This document shows positions 41,097 through 52,213 of a stretch of DNA of 64,000 nt, one piece after another. The position numbers and the translations under genes were made by a program. Position 1 is the first letter of the stretch. Each line of letters begins with the position of its first letter. Location: positions 113,894,582 through 113,958,581 of the forward strand of contig OW804097.1 of the NCBI GenBank assembly GCA_942159475.1, in the 5' to 3' direction. This stretch comes from Sthenelais limicola (Eukaryota > Annelida > Polychaeta > Phyllodocida > Sigalionidae). The notes below the pieces were generated by a model, which made no database searches, was not told where the DNA came from, and worked only from the letters and a program-made list of their open reading frames with translations.

Positions 41097-41334
41097 GGTC
41101 AATTAAGTCTTCAGAAAATGTACAAGTGGCCTTCACCAATCCTCTCAAATAACCCACTTTTAAGACGACAACCAGGTTTTAAATACAGTTCAACTTAACC
41201 AGACTGATTTATTGAATAAGTACAATACAGAATATACTCCGACGTACCCAGTATTTATCAATTTTCACTCTAGTTTAGCAAATTCGGATAGATGTGTAGA
41301 ACTGTAGCGTGTGCATTTCCTGAAAATCTGACCC
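41097..41334 (-). mobile_element. MITE-A copy, full length
   Basis: Left end GGTCAATTAAGTCTTCAG after ATAT, right end CTGAAAATCTGACCC before TAGT. Confidence 0.8.
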
Positions 41335-41459
41335 TAGTGGTATTAGCACCCAGTACCCATACACTGCCCTCCACCTGCCAGAACCAGTAAAAATAGTCAT
41401 TTAGTATACGTACTGCCAGTGGCTAACCCATCATACATCTTACTCAACCCCAGACATAT

Positions 41460-41676
41460 GGGTGAAATCATCAGACAATGTACAATTCACCTTCAGGAAT
41501 CCTCTCATATAACCAAAATTTAAGACATAAATGAGGTTAAAAATTCAGTTCAACATAACCAAACAGATTGTCTGAATCTAGTCAATATTGATTCTATTCA
41601 GATATACCTAGTATTGGCCATTTTCAAGCCCAATTTAGCAGCATTTCTAAAGTGTACATTTTCTGACGATCTGACC
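41460..41676 (-). mobile_element. MITE-A copy, full length
   Basis: Left end GGGTGAAATCATCAG, right end CTGACGATCTGACC. ATAT on both sides, allowing one decayed terminal base. Confidence 0.87.
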
Positions 41677-41873
41677 TATATTGAGGCCGGTTTTTAGCTT
41701 GGCAAGGGGACGGGTTTGAGGGTGAGGATGGGGAAAGTGTCAGCTTTTTAACTGCTTATGGAAGCCTTACAACCGAGGTATCACTCAAGTCAGATGTTTT
41801 CTTGAAGATTGAGGCGTTTTTAGTCTAAAGGTGGTTGTGGCTGTGAAGGAGGCGGAGATGGAAAAGATATATA

Positions 41874-41947
41874 CAGGTCAGGACAACAGAAAATGTACAG
41901 TCAGTAGCTCTACACATTTAATACCTTCTGCTAAATTAGGCTAAAAT
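41874..41947 (+). mobile_element. MITE-A left fragment cut by family D
   Basis: AGGTCAGGACAACAGAAAAT to AAATTAGGCTAAAATAG, where a SINE-like D copy takes over. Confidence 0.75.
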
Positions 41948-41950
41948 AGT

Positions 41951-42120
41951 GAGATAGATTGGTTGCTTTACGCCCTTATCAACACATTTAGTATGGTTAT
42001 ATCAAGGGCGGGAGAGCTGAGAGGGAGGCAGTTTATGATCATACCCAGGAAATAGAGATAGAGAAGAAGGGAGACAGAGACAAGAGACAAAGAGACAGAA
42101 AGGCACTTTAAGGTCTTACC
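41951..42120 (+). repeat. SINE-like family D, single head and tail
   Basis: Head GAGATAGATTGGTTGCTTTA CGCCC, hairpin partner AAGGGCGGGAGAGC, tail ATCATACCCAGGAAATAGAG to AAGGCACTTTAAGGTC. It interrupts a MITE-A copy, so it inserted later. Confidence 0.75.
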
Positions 42121-42583
42121 CAGGACCACATTTTGTAACATATTGAGTCTTGTAAAAGTTGAGAATGAGCAGTAATTATTTTTTTTCCAAAGCTGTAGCT
42201 CTGCAATTTGCATACATAGCGAACGATTACTCTCTCAGAAATATAAAAATTCTGCACGAGAAGCTTGGTTCCATATGACCCGGCAAGTAGTATATTCAAA
42301 TGGGACATGCGCTCAGGGACCGGTTGCATAATGGCTTTATGCTTGAAATGGTCTAAAGCTATCTTTCTTGCATGGGGAGGAAATTGCTACTGTAGGAACA
42401 CAGGCTAGCATTGTCTGTATCGCACATTCCTTCCCTAAACGTTCCTCACCATTAATAGGAGTCTTTGGTCGGATAGATTATAATTAAATACGTATCATAT
42501 GATATGATGTAACGAGGTTGGTTTCTGACTTACCGTATATATACGATGCCCACTCGTTTTTTTGATGAATTGTCAAATTATCA
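42121..42583. other. no recognised feature
   Basis: No gene supported. Confidence 0.45.
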
Positions 42584-42622
42584 ATTCTGCGATTTGTGAC
42601 TAATTTTCCGGGAACACATCAC
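42584..42622 (-). mobile_element. solitary MITE-B end
   Basis: TTCTGCGATTTGTGACTAAT then TTTCCGGGAACACATCAC. No interior beside it. Confidence 0.65.
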
Positions 42623-42664
42623 ATATAGAGTACACAATTATGTCAGCAACTGTCTCCTATTTTG

Positions 42665-43076
42665 GAGATTTTTTTTTTAGAAAATATTTTATTCAGGTCT
42701 ACAACATTTCCACACGTATATAGTATGAATATTTTCAGGACAGCCTAATCGAATTAACAGATGGAGACAAACATTTATACATCAACTCTACTGAGGACAG
42801 TACATGATACGTTTACATATTCTATATAAGCTAACTTTATATAATACTCATTTTAGATAAGGTATAATAAAAATGAGAGAAGAAAGTTTTAAAAAAAAGA
42901 GGTTTACTGGCCGGCGGTTCACTGAGAATCATAGTTTTGAATCCTTAAATCCACTTTTTTCTATGATTAACCCTTCAGGGTATTGATTACTTACATAAGC
43001 ATCTAGTACATATTGGAAATTCAAGCAAACTTTCCCAGAATCGGGAGCTCAGTGGCAGGTGTCACTTTATCCACTT
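42665..43076 (-). repeat. dispersed repeat family G, copy 2
   Basis: TTTTTTTTAGAAAATATTTT ATTCAGG opens like a reversed poly(A)/AATAAA end. AATCGGGAGCTCAGTGGCAG near 43042 pairs with the copy at 32395-32668. Confidence 0.5.
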
Positions 43077-43273
43077 CAACATTAGCCTGTAAGTAGTCTA
43101 TAGAAAAGGTACATGTATACATCCTGGTGATTGTATCGGGTGTTGTAAATATTGACTTAATATTCGTGTGAGGTTCAACTGAACAGACCTTTGAAATTGG
43201 ATACACATATTCCCTTTCTTGGAAGTTGTTCCTATCATTTCAGCGAATGTTTCTTTGTTTGTTTTTTATGTAT

Positions 43274-43850
43274 GGGTCAGATCTTCAGAAATTGTACAAT
43301 TCGCCTTTACTAATTCTCTCAAATAACCCACATTTAAGACAGAAATGAGCTTCACAATGCAGTTTAACAGAGCGAAACAGATACTATTTATAGCAAATGG
43401 CACGATGGAGGGTTCAAACTGATCAAGACCCCTCAGAAAATGGGACGAACCCCGAAGGGGTGACTTCCCGTTTTCTGACGGGTCGAGATCAGTTTGAACC
43501 CGAACAGAGTACCATTTGCTATTTATTACACACTCTATTTGGATGTTAAAAAGTAAATTTAACTTGTTTATAGCCTATAGTTTAGCTCGAGGAAGCTTGA
43601 TTCACTGCAATTTGTAGGCCTAAGTTACGCGGTCTGGATGACGTCATCTGGCCTACTCTATGGCCGAACTGTACACGTGAACGATTCGAATCGACCGAAC
43701 TGCACCTTTCTAACTGCTCATGTGTGTAATAAAGATCAAAACGACACTAAATATACTCAAATTATATTTTGATTACACAAGCATTCTCTTCATTTAGCAG
43801 AATTTATTTAATATGTACAGCTCCCAATTGTACATTTTACAAACTAGACA
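43274..43850 (-). mobile_element. MITE-A copy split by an insertion
   Basis: Left part 43274-43386 (GGGTCAGATCTTCAG to AAACAGATACTA); right part from about 43728 (AAATATACTCAAATTATA to CCCAATTGTACATTTTAC). The 340 bp between include a large foldback and a perfect CRE palindrome GATGACGTCATC at 43637-43648. Confidence 0.72.
43387..43525. repeat. 139-bp foldback
   Basis: TAGCAAATGG pairs with CCATTTGCTA, GGGTTCAAACTGATC with GATCAGTTTGAACCC, and CAGAAAATGGGA with TCCCGTTTTCTG. The loop CCCCGAAGGGG is itself self-complementary. It lies within the insert in the surrounding MITE-A copy. Confidence 0.82.
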
Positions 43851-44030
43851 GACTCTAGAAGTTGTAGCAATTTCTGCCGACTTCTCCCCAGTCCTTCCCC
43901 TGCCTGCCCCTGCACCCATCCACTGATACAGAACACTATATATGGATCTATCATCATTCTACCTCATACGTCTTGTGTTCTCCCTACTCCGACACTTCTT
44001 GTACACCCGGGCTCTGCTTCACCTCCCACT

Positions 44031-44265
44031 GGGTCAAGTCACCAGAAAATGTACAATTCACCTTCATCAATTCTCTCAAATGACCCAAATTTCAGACAAA
44101 AATGAAGTTCAAAATACAGTTCAACCTAACCAAACAGATTGCTAGAATCATTGCAATGCCGAATATCCTCGAATTTACCTAGTATTGACCAAATTGCAGC
44201 CTAACTTAGCAGAATTTACTAAATGTGTACAGCTGCCAATTGTATATTTTCTGAAAATCTTACCC
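44031..44265 (-). mobile_element. MITE-A copy, full length
   Basis: Left end GGGTCAAGTCACCAG, right end CTGAAAATCTTACCC. Host flanks on both sides contain CTTGTACAC and GCTTCACC, a short direct repeat larger than the usual 4-bp duplication. Confidence 0.85.
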
Positions 44266-45022
44266 ATATCTTGTACACACTGGCTCAGCTTCACCCCCGA
44301 CCATTGTCAGCATGAGTATAGTACATCTTTAAAAATAAAATGTTATTGACCAAACATTGAACAAATTCTCAAAATACGCATAACTAACTAGTGTGGTTAT
44401 TGCCATGCGTTGCCATATCAACACAGGAAGTTACAAAAGATTCCTCGTATCATATACCGCTATCCTTTCTTTTTTTTAAAGGAAATGTTATTGAGCTGAT
44501 TTCAATGTTACTACATAGATAATCTCACAGACGAGGAAAAACATTTTAAATAATCATCAGTATAACTTAAACAATTCTATATGTTAATACAATTTTTAGA
44601 GATTTAAACTTTATCGACTATTATTACATTCAACGCAGACCAGGTGGTATTATGCCATAGTAGCGTGGCCGAATCAACAATTTATGTACAAAATTACCAT
44701 TTTTTTTTATTTTCGTTATGGGCAACCTCTCATCAGTGCAAGATAAATTGATAGATATCAAGTTGTACGATTGAGTAATAAGCGGCATTGTCATTTCTCT
44801 GAACAAAGTACATTTGTATGTAAACCCAAATCACAATCACAAGTCATACAAATACTATCATATCATACGAGTCCATTACAATGTATTCCTACCCAATAAA
44901 ACAACATCTTATACAATTGTATGTTGATTACACAAGCAGTCTTATATCTAAACAAGTTAATCGTTGTTCAAATCTATACAACTAGACTTCTCTCTTCAAA
45001 TGTTTAGAGTCAGTTGTCATAT
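44266..45022. other. no recognised feature
   Basis: AT-rich. Contains inverted-looking ATACAATTGTAT words. No gene supported. Confidence 0.45.
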
Positions 45023-45157
45023 GGGTCAGATCTTCAGAAAATATACAATTCGGATTCACTAATTCTCTCAAATAAAGGATGAATACCAGGTACATCGGAG
45101 TATATTTGGTGTCGCATTGATTTATAGTATCTGTTCTGCTATATTAAACTGTATTTT

Positions 45158-47758
45158 ATATATATATAAAACTTTTATTCATAATTACATGTACATAGAA
45201 TATAATTACGAATTGGACACATTCTTCACAGAAATGATCTTCCTGAAGGCCCTAGGAAAATAAAAGAACTGATTCAAAATATATCATTGTCTTAATGTTG
45301 GTAATCAAGTTTTAGCATGAAAGTGGCAATCTTATGGCCCACTATAGTAATATGTATAGTGTCATTGTTCATTGTTCATTAAGGGTGACTTGCTGATTTC
45401 TGACGAGTGTTCATTGTCACGTTGGAAAATTCCTCTGTATAATACTACTTCAGATGGTACCTGTAGTCAAAATCCTTGAATGGAAATAAATAAATTATAC
45501 AGTCATTTATCGTTCGATTCGATGTTTCATACGTAGACCTTTTATTACAGAATATATAATCAACAAGTGGCATGTTTACCTGTTAGAATATAGAGACGGT
45601 AATATCCCTTGTACTAGGGAGGTTTAACATTCTTTTAGATATACAATGTTCGGAGCGTGACCGTCATCAATTGTCATCATTTATATAATTTTCCTTCATT
45701 AGAGAATAGAGACCTAACCTATCCTGAACTAGATAGATTTTATAACAAACCTTCCATCCTGTACCGGGTGGGTGAAAATTTTAGGTCTTCTATGTTAACA
45801 GAGTATAATTTAATTAAGGTAAATTATTCGATAATTTCCTTCTCATCATTTTAATACATTCGATGAGTAGGCAACAATTTTACAGTAATTTTACAGTAAT
45901 GTTTACAGTACCCTCCCCATCGGATGGTCCGATTTTCCGATATCTCGGTCATCTATTTTAGGTCTTACATGCCTAATCAACCCCCCTTCCCCCCACCTCT
46001 AATAAGATTTTGTCCAGCAATGACTAGTCGATGGTTTGTAGCTTAATAATTAACAATTACACAACCATATAATTAATAATTATATAGCTATATAATTTAA
46101 TAATCAGACAATCACAATTACATTACTCCTCCTTGAGGAATTTATCGAATTCTTGAGGGTAGACATTTTTTAAATATGTTCTGAACTCTTTCCTGGTCTT
46201 TATCTCTCTTGGTTTTTGAGGTAGTTCGTTCCAGAGGGATGTTAATTTGTATAAGTAAGAATTTCTAAATTTTTCATTCTTTGGTTGTGGGACCTTGAGT
46301 TTTGTACCTTTACTTAGTCCTCTAAGAGCTACTTTCCTGTCATCAATATTATCAGGCGACAATGTCCGTCTAAATGCCATCTCAAGCAGATGTGCATTTC
46401 TCCTGGTAACAAGTGATGGGAATTTTACTTCCTGATGTAAAGCTTTCGAGCTGGTATATTTAGGAAGCTTTAAAGATATTTTCAATGCTGAGTTTTGGAG
46501 GGCTTGTAGCCTATCAAGATACTTTATAGGGGCTGCCTGAAAAAAAATATCCCCATAATCAATGTGGGGCAAAATTGTAACTTTATAAATCATTAACATA
46601 GTTTTCTTGTCACAAATACCGTATAGTTTGGAGAGTGACTTTACCTTGTTTCTGATAACTGCTATTTTTTTGTCTAAGAAAGTTTTAAAATTCAGGTTTT
46701 CGTCAATGTCTACTCCCAAGAATTTATAATGTTTAACCTGTTCGAGTTGTTGCGTATAAATACTATATTTATCCACCATATTCTTCATTGGTCCTGAACT
46801 AATTGTCATTGATTTGCATTTCTTAATGTTTAATGATATCTTGTTTCTGGCACACCATATTGCCACTCTATCAAGATCCTCCTGAAGACTCTTTATACAA
46901 TCAGTTTTTCTATCTCTAGAATTATATATCACAGTATCGTCAGCGAAATGTTGTATTTCGCTATTTAATACCACCTTATTTAAGTCATTAATGTATAATA
47001 TAAACATAAGAGGTCCTAAGGATGTTCCTTGAGGAACCCCACAGATAACTTTTTGAATGGAAGATAGAGATCCATCAACGACTACCCTCTGGGTCCTATC
47101 ATTTAAATAATCTTCGAACCATCTAAGCGAATCGTTTTTTATACCAAAAGTCTTTAATTTTTCTAATAGAATATTGTGATTAACCGTATCAAAAGCTTTT
47201 TGAAATCTAAAAATACCATATCTGTTAATTTATTATTATTTAATTTATCGTAAGTATATGTGAATAGGTGGTCCAGAGCATCGTTGATGGATTTTCCATT
47301 CCTAAAACCAAATTGATATTTAAACAACATTGTTTCTCTTTCAAGATAGGATGAAAGTTGAGATTGAACGCAACTTTCCAACACTTTTGCTGGAAGGCTT
47401 ATGCACGAAATAGGTCTATAGTTGCTAGTGTCATATTTTTTTCCCTCCTTGAATAATGGAGTGACAATGGCTGATTTAAATGTAGAAGGAACTTTAGCTG
47501 TCCCTATCGAGAGATTATACAAAAAGGCAAATTGTTTGCTTAAAGCTAACATTATTGGTTTGAGTATCTTAGTAGGTAATAGGTTCATGCCCGAGGCTTT
47601 GTGATTACCTATGCGGGCTAATGCCATTTCCACTGCTATATCAGTTATCGTTGAAAATTGAAAACCATCTGTAACTAAATTATCAACCTTAACATCATTT
47701 GGTTGAGAATAATTATCTATTTTTCCAGCCAATTCCAGAAACGAAAATTTTGACGGTC
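45158..47758 (-). mobile_element. 5'-truncated LINE 1 (CR1/L2/Jockey-like group)
   Basis: About 2.6 kb on the - strand: a reverse transcriptase pseudogene (46123-47732) followed by about 960 bp of 3' sequence. The LINE 3' end is at the left, with AATAAAAGTTTTATATATAT as tail. No endonuclease domain is present, so the 5' part was not copied. Confidence 0.85.
46123..47732 (-). pseudogene. LINE reverse transcriptase, frameshifted
   Basis: Encodes the reverse transcriptase that would copy LINE RNA into DNA at a nicked target. The first frame (47732 down to about 47200) shows NYRPISCISLPAKVLE and, at its end, VFLDFKK with the motif A aspartate. One A is missing in an A run at about 47196-47201, so the frame shifts exactly before AFDTVNHN. 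After the shift the - strand continues without stops through GVPQG, then FADDTVIY (46930-46955) and a C-terminal SLWNELP block to a stop at 46123. The endonuclease is absent. One frameshift and 5' truncation make it inactive. The group is assigned from motif style only; clade is uncertain. Confidence 0.88.
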
Positions 47759-47828
47759 ATTGTCTTAAATTTGGGTTATTCGAGAGAATTGGTGAAGGTG
47801 AATTGTACATTTTCTGACGATCTGTCCC

Positions 47829-47985
47829 ATATATATGATATAATACCAGATAAATTGCCAACGTAATCGTTTTGTTTCTTTTGCAGGTAAGCGTTCTTCG
47901 ATATCCTGCATTATGGAGTAAGGTAACGAACGATTTTTCTTTTTTTTTTAAAGTTTTGTATTGCATACAATTTCAGGATTGCCCT
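47829..47985 (+). repeat. repeat H after MITE-A end, copy 2
   Basis: ATACCAGATAAATTGCC, TTTTGCAGGTAAGCGTTC and GCATTATGGAGTAAGGTAAC match 30131-30296. It ends in GCATACAATTTCAGGATTGC, a decayed MITE-A end. The acceptor/donor-like CAG|GTAAGC is at 47884-47892. Confidence 0.72.
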
Positions 47986-48167
47986 GATATTCTCAAGAAA
48001 AAAGTTTAATATATTTACAATAACAGAACAGTATCATTAAGGAGTATACAACATAATATGCTAAGGTTTATGAAAACAAAGAAAGCGTGATTCATTTGTT
48101 TGGCCTTAATTCATAAAATGATGATAGATGTACAACACAGCTCTGCATACTGATTACATTCTGCTAA

Positions 48168-48369
48168 AGCCGTGGACACACACAGCCGATTTGGCTCCCG
48201 ATTGCCCCCCGATTTTGGTCTCCCGATAAATCCTAGGATTTAATTTCAAGTCCTGGTTTACGTTTTTGAAATAACATCAACCAGGATTGGAAATGAAATC
48301 CTAGGATTCATTGGAAGACCAAAATCGGGGCACAATCGGGAGCCATATCGGCTGCGTGTGTCCACGGCT
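48168..48369. mobile_element. 202-bp long-inverted-repeat MITE
   Basis: AGCCGTGGACACACACAGCC at the left pairs with GGCTGCGTGTGTCCACGGCT at the right. Pairing continues for about 90 bp (GGCTCCCGATTG, CCCGATTTTGGTCT, AATCCTAGGATTT). TAA and TAC lie outside, perhaps a decayed 3-bp duplication of the PIF/Harbinger kind. Superfamily is uncertain. Confidence 0.82.
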
Positions 48370-48938
48370 TACGACTGAAAACGATAAAAACAATAGTTTA
48401 TTTTAGAGGATTTATTTGAGACGACTTATAAACCTCTCAGGAAGCGACCCTATCATATAATTGACACTTAAATAGGACTGTGGAAGAAACCCTTTGTAAT
48501 AATAACTATTTTAATATTCTTTTTCAAATCCTGCATAAGTGATATAGTGAAATTGATAATTATCTCTGAAAGCAATGGTAAGAAAGTCTAGTATTTAGTA
48601 GGAGGTATTATTATCTCATGTTTTAGATACGGTAATAATTGATTTTATTGGATCAAATGAAATGAAAAAAAAAGAAACAAAACTATGTTTTGCGCCACCA
48701 TAGTTACTGTTACTAATCTTGAAAGTTATCGCTCCCACTCACGTCAATTATTGTATCAATTCAGAACATGAGAGGAAATTGAATCATAAAAGAACATATA
48801 AAATGAACAAGGACAGGTTGTGTAGGTGGGATATCAACAGCTAGAAGTCTTGCCAGGAAGGGATCTCATTAGTGAAAGTCACGGGTGTTTATAATGGTGT
48901 CATTCAGCTTCACAGAAGCAATAGGATAAGGGTGAGAA
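48370..48938. other. no recognised feature
   Basis: AT-rich. No gene supported. Confidence 0.45.
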
Positions 48939-49157
48939 GGGCAAAATCGCCAGAAAATGTACAATTGGCAGCTCTACACATTCAGTATATCTGGTAAATT
49001 GGCCAGAAAATGATAAATACTAGGTATATCCGGGTATTATTTGCTATTTCCCTCATTGAACGGATCTGTTTGGTCATGTTATTTTGGATCTCAATTCTTT
49101 CTCAATATTTGAGGGGATTGGTGAAGGCTAATTGTAGATTTTCAGACAATCTGACTT
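48939..49157 (+). mobile_element. MITE-A copy
   Basis: Left end GGGCAAAATCGCCAG, right end CAGACAATCTGACTT. Flanks AGAA and ATAA. Confidence 0.8.
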
Positions 49158-49173
49158 ATAAATGCACAAAGAT

Positions 49174-49232
49174 ATGGTCAGGTCATCAAAAAATGTACAA
49201 TCAACAGCTCTACATATTTAGTAAATTGTACC
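49174..49232 (+). mobile_element. MITE-A left-end fragment
   Basis: GGTCAGGTCATCAAAAAATG to ATATTTAGTAAATTGTACC. The rest is absent. Confidence 0.75.
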
Positions 49233-49552
49233 AATAGCCCTCTACCGATGTTCATTATTCATGTACCATTCACAAAAATCCTCATGGTGACTACATTAAA
49301 TTTTTAGAAATTCTTTCCAGTGAGGCAAATGGTGCCAAAATATAATTTCGTTGTTTCATAAATGCCAATTTGATCATGCCTAATTCTGATATATCAATGT
49401 CATTGGTAAAACTCAGACAGCCTGATCATGCGATGGCATTTCCTTATCACGACATGGACAAATTAGATTAATTAATTGTTTTTTTCAATTTTCCACATTT
49501 CTCCAGTATTTGTTTAGCTTTACATAATGACTATTTATAAGTGGAATTGGAA
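49233..49552. other. no recognised feature
   Basis: No gene supported. Confidence 0.45.
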
Positions 49553-50070
49553 ACTTTCTGTCTCTTTTTCTCTGTCTCTCTCTCCCTTCTTCTCTATCTC
49601 TATTTCCTGGGTATGATCATAAACTGCCTTTCTGTCTCTTTTTCTCTGTCTCTCTCTCCCTTCTTCTCTATCTCTATTTCCTGGGTATGACCATAAAGTG
49701 CCTTTCTGTCTCTTTTTCTCTGTCTCTCTCTCCCTCCTCTCTATCTCTATTTCCTGGGTATGACCACAAAGTGCCTTTCTGTCTCTTTTTCTCTGTCTCT
49801 CTCTCCCTCCTCTCTATCTCTATTTCCTGGGTATGACCACAAAGTGCCTTTCTGTCTCTTTTTCTCTGTCTCTCTCTCCCTTCTTCTCTATCTCTATTTC
49901 CTGGGTATGACCACAAAGTGCCTTTCTGTCTCTTTTTCTCTGTCTCTCTCTCCCTTCTTCTCTATCTCTATTTCCTGGGTATGACCACAAAGTGCCTTTC
50001 TGTCTCTTTTTCTCTGTCTCTCTCTCCCTTCTTCTCTATCTCTATTTCCTGGGTATGATCATAAACTGCT
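49553..50070 (-). repeat. 74-bp tandem array from family D tail
   Basis: Seven units of about 74 bp (71 in two of them): CTTTCTGTCTCTTTTTCTCT, then CTATCTCTATTTCCTGGGTA, then TGACCACAAAGTGC. The unit is the tail of the SINE-like family D. The first and last units carry ATCATAAACTGC and the middle ones ACCACAAAGTGC. No head is present. Confidence 0.93.
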
Positions 50071-50168
50071 TCCCTCTCAGATAGACCCTATATGCGGGCA
50101 TGGGTCTATGTATAGACTAGGCTTAAGAATGGTTCTAGAATTTGAAACAGACAACACGCTACTCAAAT

Positions 50169-50414
50169 GGGTGAAGTCATCGGAAAATGTACAATTCGCC
50201 TTCAGCAATCCTCTCAATTAACCCACATTCAAGACAAAATATTAGTTCACAATTAGTTCAAAATTCCGTTCAATATAACCAAACAGATTGTCTGAATCAA
50301 GTCAATATCGAATATATTCCGATATACCTAATATTGACCATTTTACAGTCTAATTTAGCAACATTTACTAAATGTGTACAGATGCCGATTGTACAATGTC
50401 TGAGGATCTGACCC
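50169..50414 (-). mobile_element. MITE-A copy, full length
   Basis: Left end GGGTGAAGTCATCGG, right end CTGAGGATCTGACCC. A small TTAGTTCAxAATTAGTTCA duplication lies inside near 50245. Flanks AAAT and ATAA do not match. Confidence 0.83.
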
Positions 50415-50486
50415 ATAATTGTACCAATGATCACAGCGCCGCAACATTTATACTGATCCTCCCTAGAGTACAGTTTATAGACTATA

Positions 50487-50718
50487 GGCCAAGCCACCAG
50501 AAATTGTACAATTTACCTTCACCAATAGTCTTAGATAAACCCAATTTAAGTCAGAAATCAGGTTTAAAATACAGTTCAACATAACCAACCAGACATTTGG
50601 ATTGAATGCAATACCAAATCTATACAGTGATAGATCTAGTACTTATCATTTCTCTGCTTTAACTTTAGTAGACTTTACTGTATGGTGCAGCCAATTGTAC
50701 ATTTTCTGACGGTCTGGG
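50487..50718 (-). mobile_element. MITE-A copy, diverged ends
   Basis: Left end GGCCAAGCCACCAG, right end CTGACGGTCTGGGG. The interior GTTCAACATAACCAACCAGA is clear. Confidence 0.75.
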
Positions 50719-50787
50719 GCCCGTTGTATAAGCTAAGGAAATGCCATTTTTGTGGGTATTCTTTCACTTGTAACTCCTGAAATCAGA

Positions 50788-50955
50788 GTGAAAATTTATA
50801 AATACTAGGTATATCTGAGTGTATTCTGTATTGTATTCATTCAATAAATCAGTCTGGTTATGTTGAACTGTATTTTTACAAGATTTTCGTCTAAAATTCG
50901 GGTTATTTGAGAGGATTGATGAAGGCCAATTGTACATTATCTGGCGACTTAACCC
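50788..50955 (+). mobile_element. MITE-A copy, left end missing
   Basis: Begins GAAAATTTATAAATACTAGG and ends CTGGCGACTTAACCC. Confidence 0.8.
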
Positions 50956-51231
50956 TGTTATTCATTCACTGCTGGACGGGGAAACAGTGTTGAAATTCAC
51001 CCACACAATTATACAACAGGCACTTAGCCCCATTATGCTTTGAGAACGGTCTAGAAATAAATTAGAGGAAGCACTTAATACCACTGCGACTTGCCGTGCC
51101 TCTAAATCATTCTCTAATCGCTTGTTTCAACATGAGCGAGGGAGACACCAGGTGCCTCTTGAAAGTCTTTCCCAGAAAGACACATCCAAAATCTACTCGC
51201 CCAAGCAAGTGAATTTGGCAGAGGCCTAATT

Positions 51232-51446
51232 GTGTGAAGTCGCCAGAAAATGTACAATTCGCCATCACCAATTCTCTGAAATAACCCAAATTTCAGACGA
51301 AAATAAAGTTCAGAATACACTTCAACCTAACCGAACTGATTGCTATAATCAATGCAATGCTGAATATACTCAAATTGACCAAATTGCAGCCTAATTTAGC
51401 AGAATTTGTACTGCTACCAATTGTACATTTTCTGAAAATCTGATCC
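51232..51446 (-). mobile_element. MITE-A copy, full length
   Basis: Left end GTGTGAAGTCGCCAG, right end CTGAAAATCTGATCC before ACAT. Confidence 0.83.
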
Positions 51447-51602
51447 ACATACAAAGCTCATTCAATTCAGGAATTCGTTTGGACCGCTCTTACTTTGCTT
51501 TATGTTGCTTCTTTTGCATAAGCAAAATACCAGCGAACCATGAGCTACATAAAGAGCAACCTAGTGGAACCATAGCTTTAAACATTATAACATAGAATAC
51601 TA

Positions 51603-51822
51603 AACTCTAGGTCCAAACCCTCACACCATATAAGAATGGGATGTCAGTGATTAGACGCCTACTTCGCTAATCGGTTTTCGGGCCTACGACTCGGCGTTTT
51701 AATGGGAATATAATGACATTTTGCGGTCTTAATGGAATTATAATGGCACGTTGTGGTTTGAGACAATAAGCTTTCCCTTCATGTGAAGGGACTCTCTCAA
51801 CTTTGGGCCTAGTCTGATTAGA
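51603..51822 (+). repeat. dispersed repeat family E, copy 1
   Basis: GATTAGACGCCTACTTCGCT, then two similar blocks (TAATGGGAATATAATGACAT and TAATGGAATTATAATGGCAC), then GAAGGGACTCTCTCAACTTT GGGCCTAG. The last part is the reverse complement of the 52-bp minisatellite unit. Confidence 0.8.
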
Positions 51823-52213
51823 TTTCTGTCTGGTATGGGAGTAACACACATCTTTATCTAAATATAAATAAGCTATAGAGTTAAAATTCATTTTATAGAC
51901 CTGGATCCTCTTCTCAGGCTTTATCTAGATATTAAAAAAGCTTAAATCCATTTAAAGAATCCAACTAGAGGGAAAGATCTATAGGTAAAGTTGGCAGACG
52001 ACAATTGGATGCGGGTGGAAGCAGGCTGCGTCCATTGCCAGCGTCTAGAGTGCGTTATAATCTAATGACTGCTGCTATTTATAGAGTAAAAATAATGCAT
52101 ATTGATAACTGGAAGAATCCTCACTGACACAGATTCCATCTGAACGAAGGGTAAAAACAACTGGTGGGCTAGTGGATTATATACAGTCTGTGGTAGAGAT
52201 GGGATTAACATTG
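51823..52213. other. no recognised feature
   Basis: No gene supported. Confidence 0.45.

Larger units (their letters stand above)
45023..47828 (+). mobile_element. MITE-A copy split by a LINE
   Basis: Left end GGGTCAGATCTTCAG (45023), right end CTGACGATCTGTCCC (47828), with ATAT directly outside both. The interior breaks at ACTGTATTTTA (about 45158) and resumes at TTGTCTTAAATTTGGG (about 47759), so the LINE inserted after the MITE. The left 60 bp have the reverse-type sequence, so the ends were exchanged earlier. Confidence 0.88.

Noticed and set aside
47422..47604. 60-codon + strand frame in LINE 1
   Set aside because: Shadow of the reverse transcriptase on the opposite strand.
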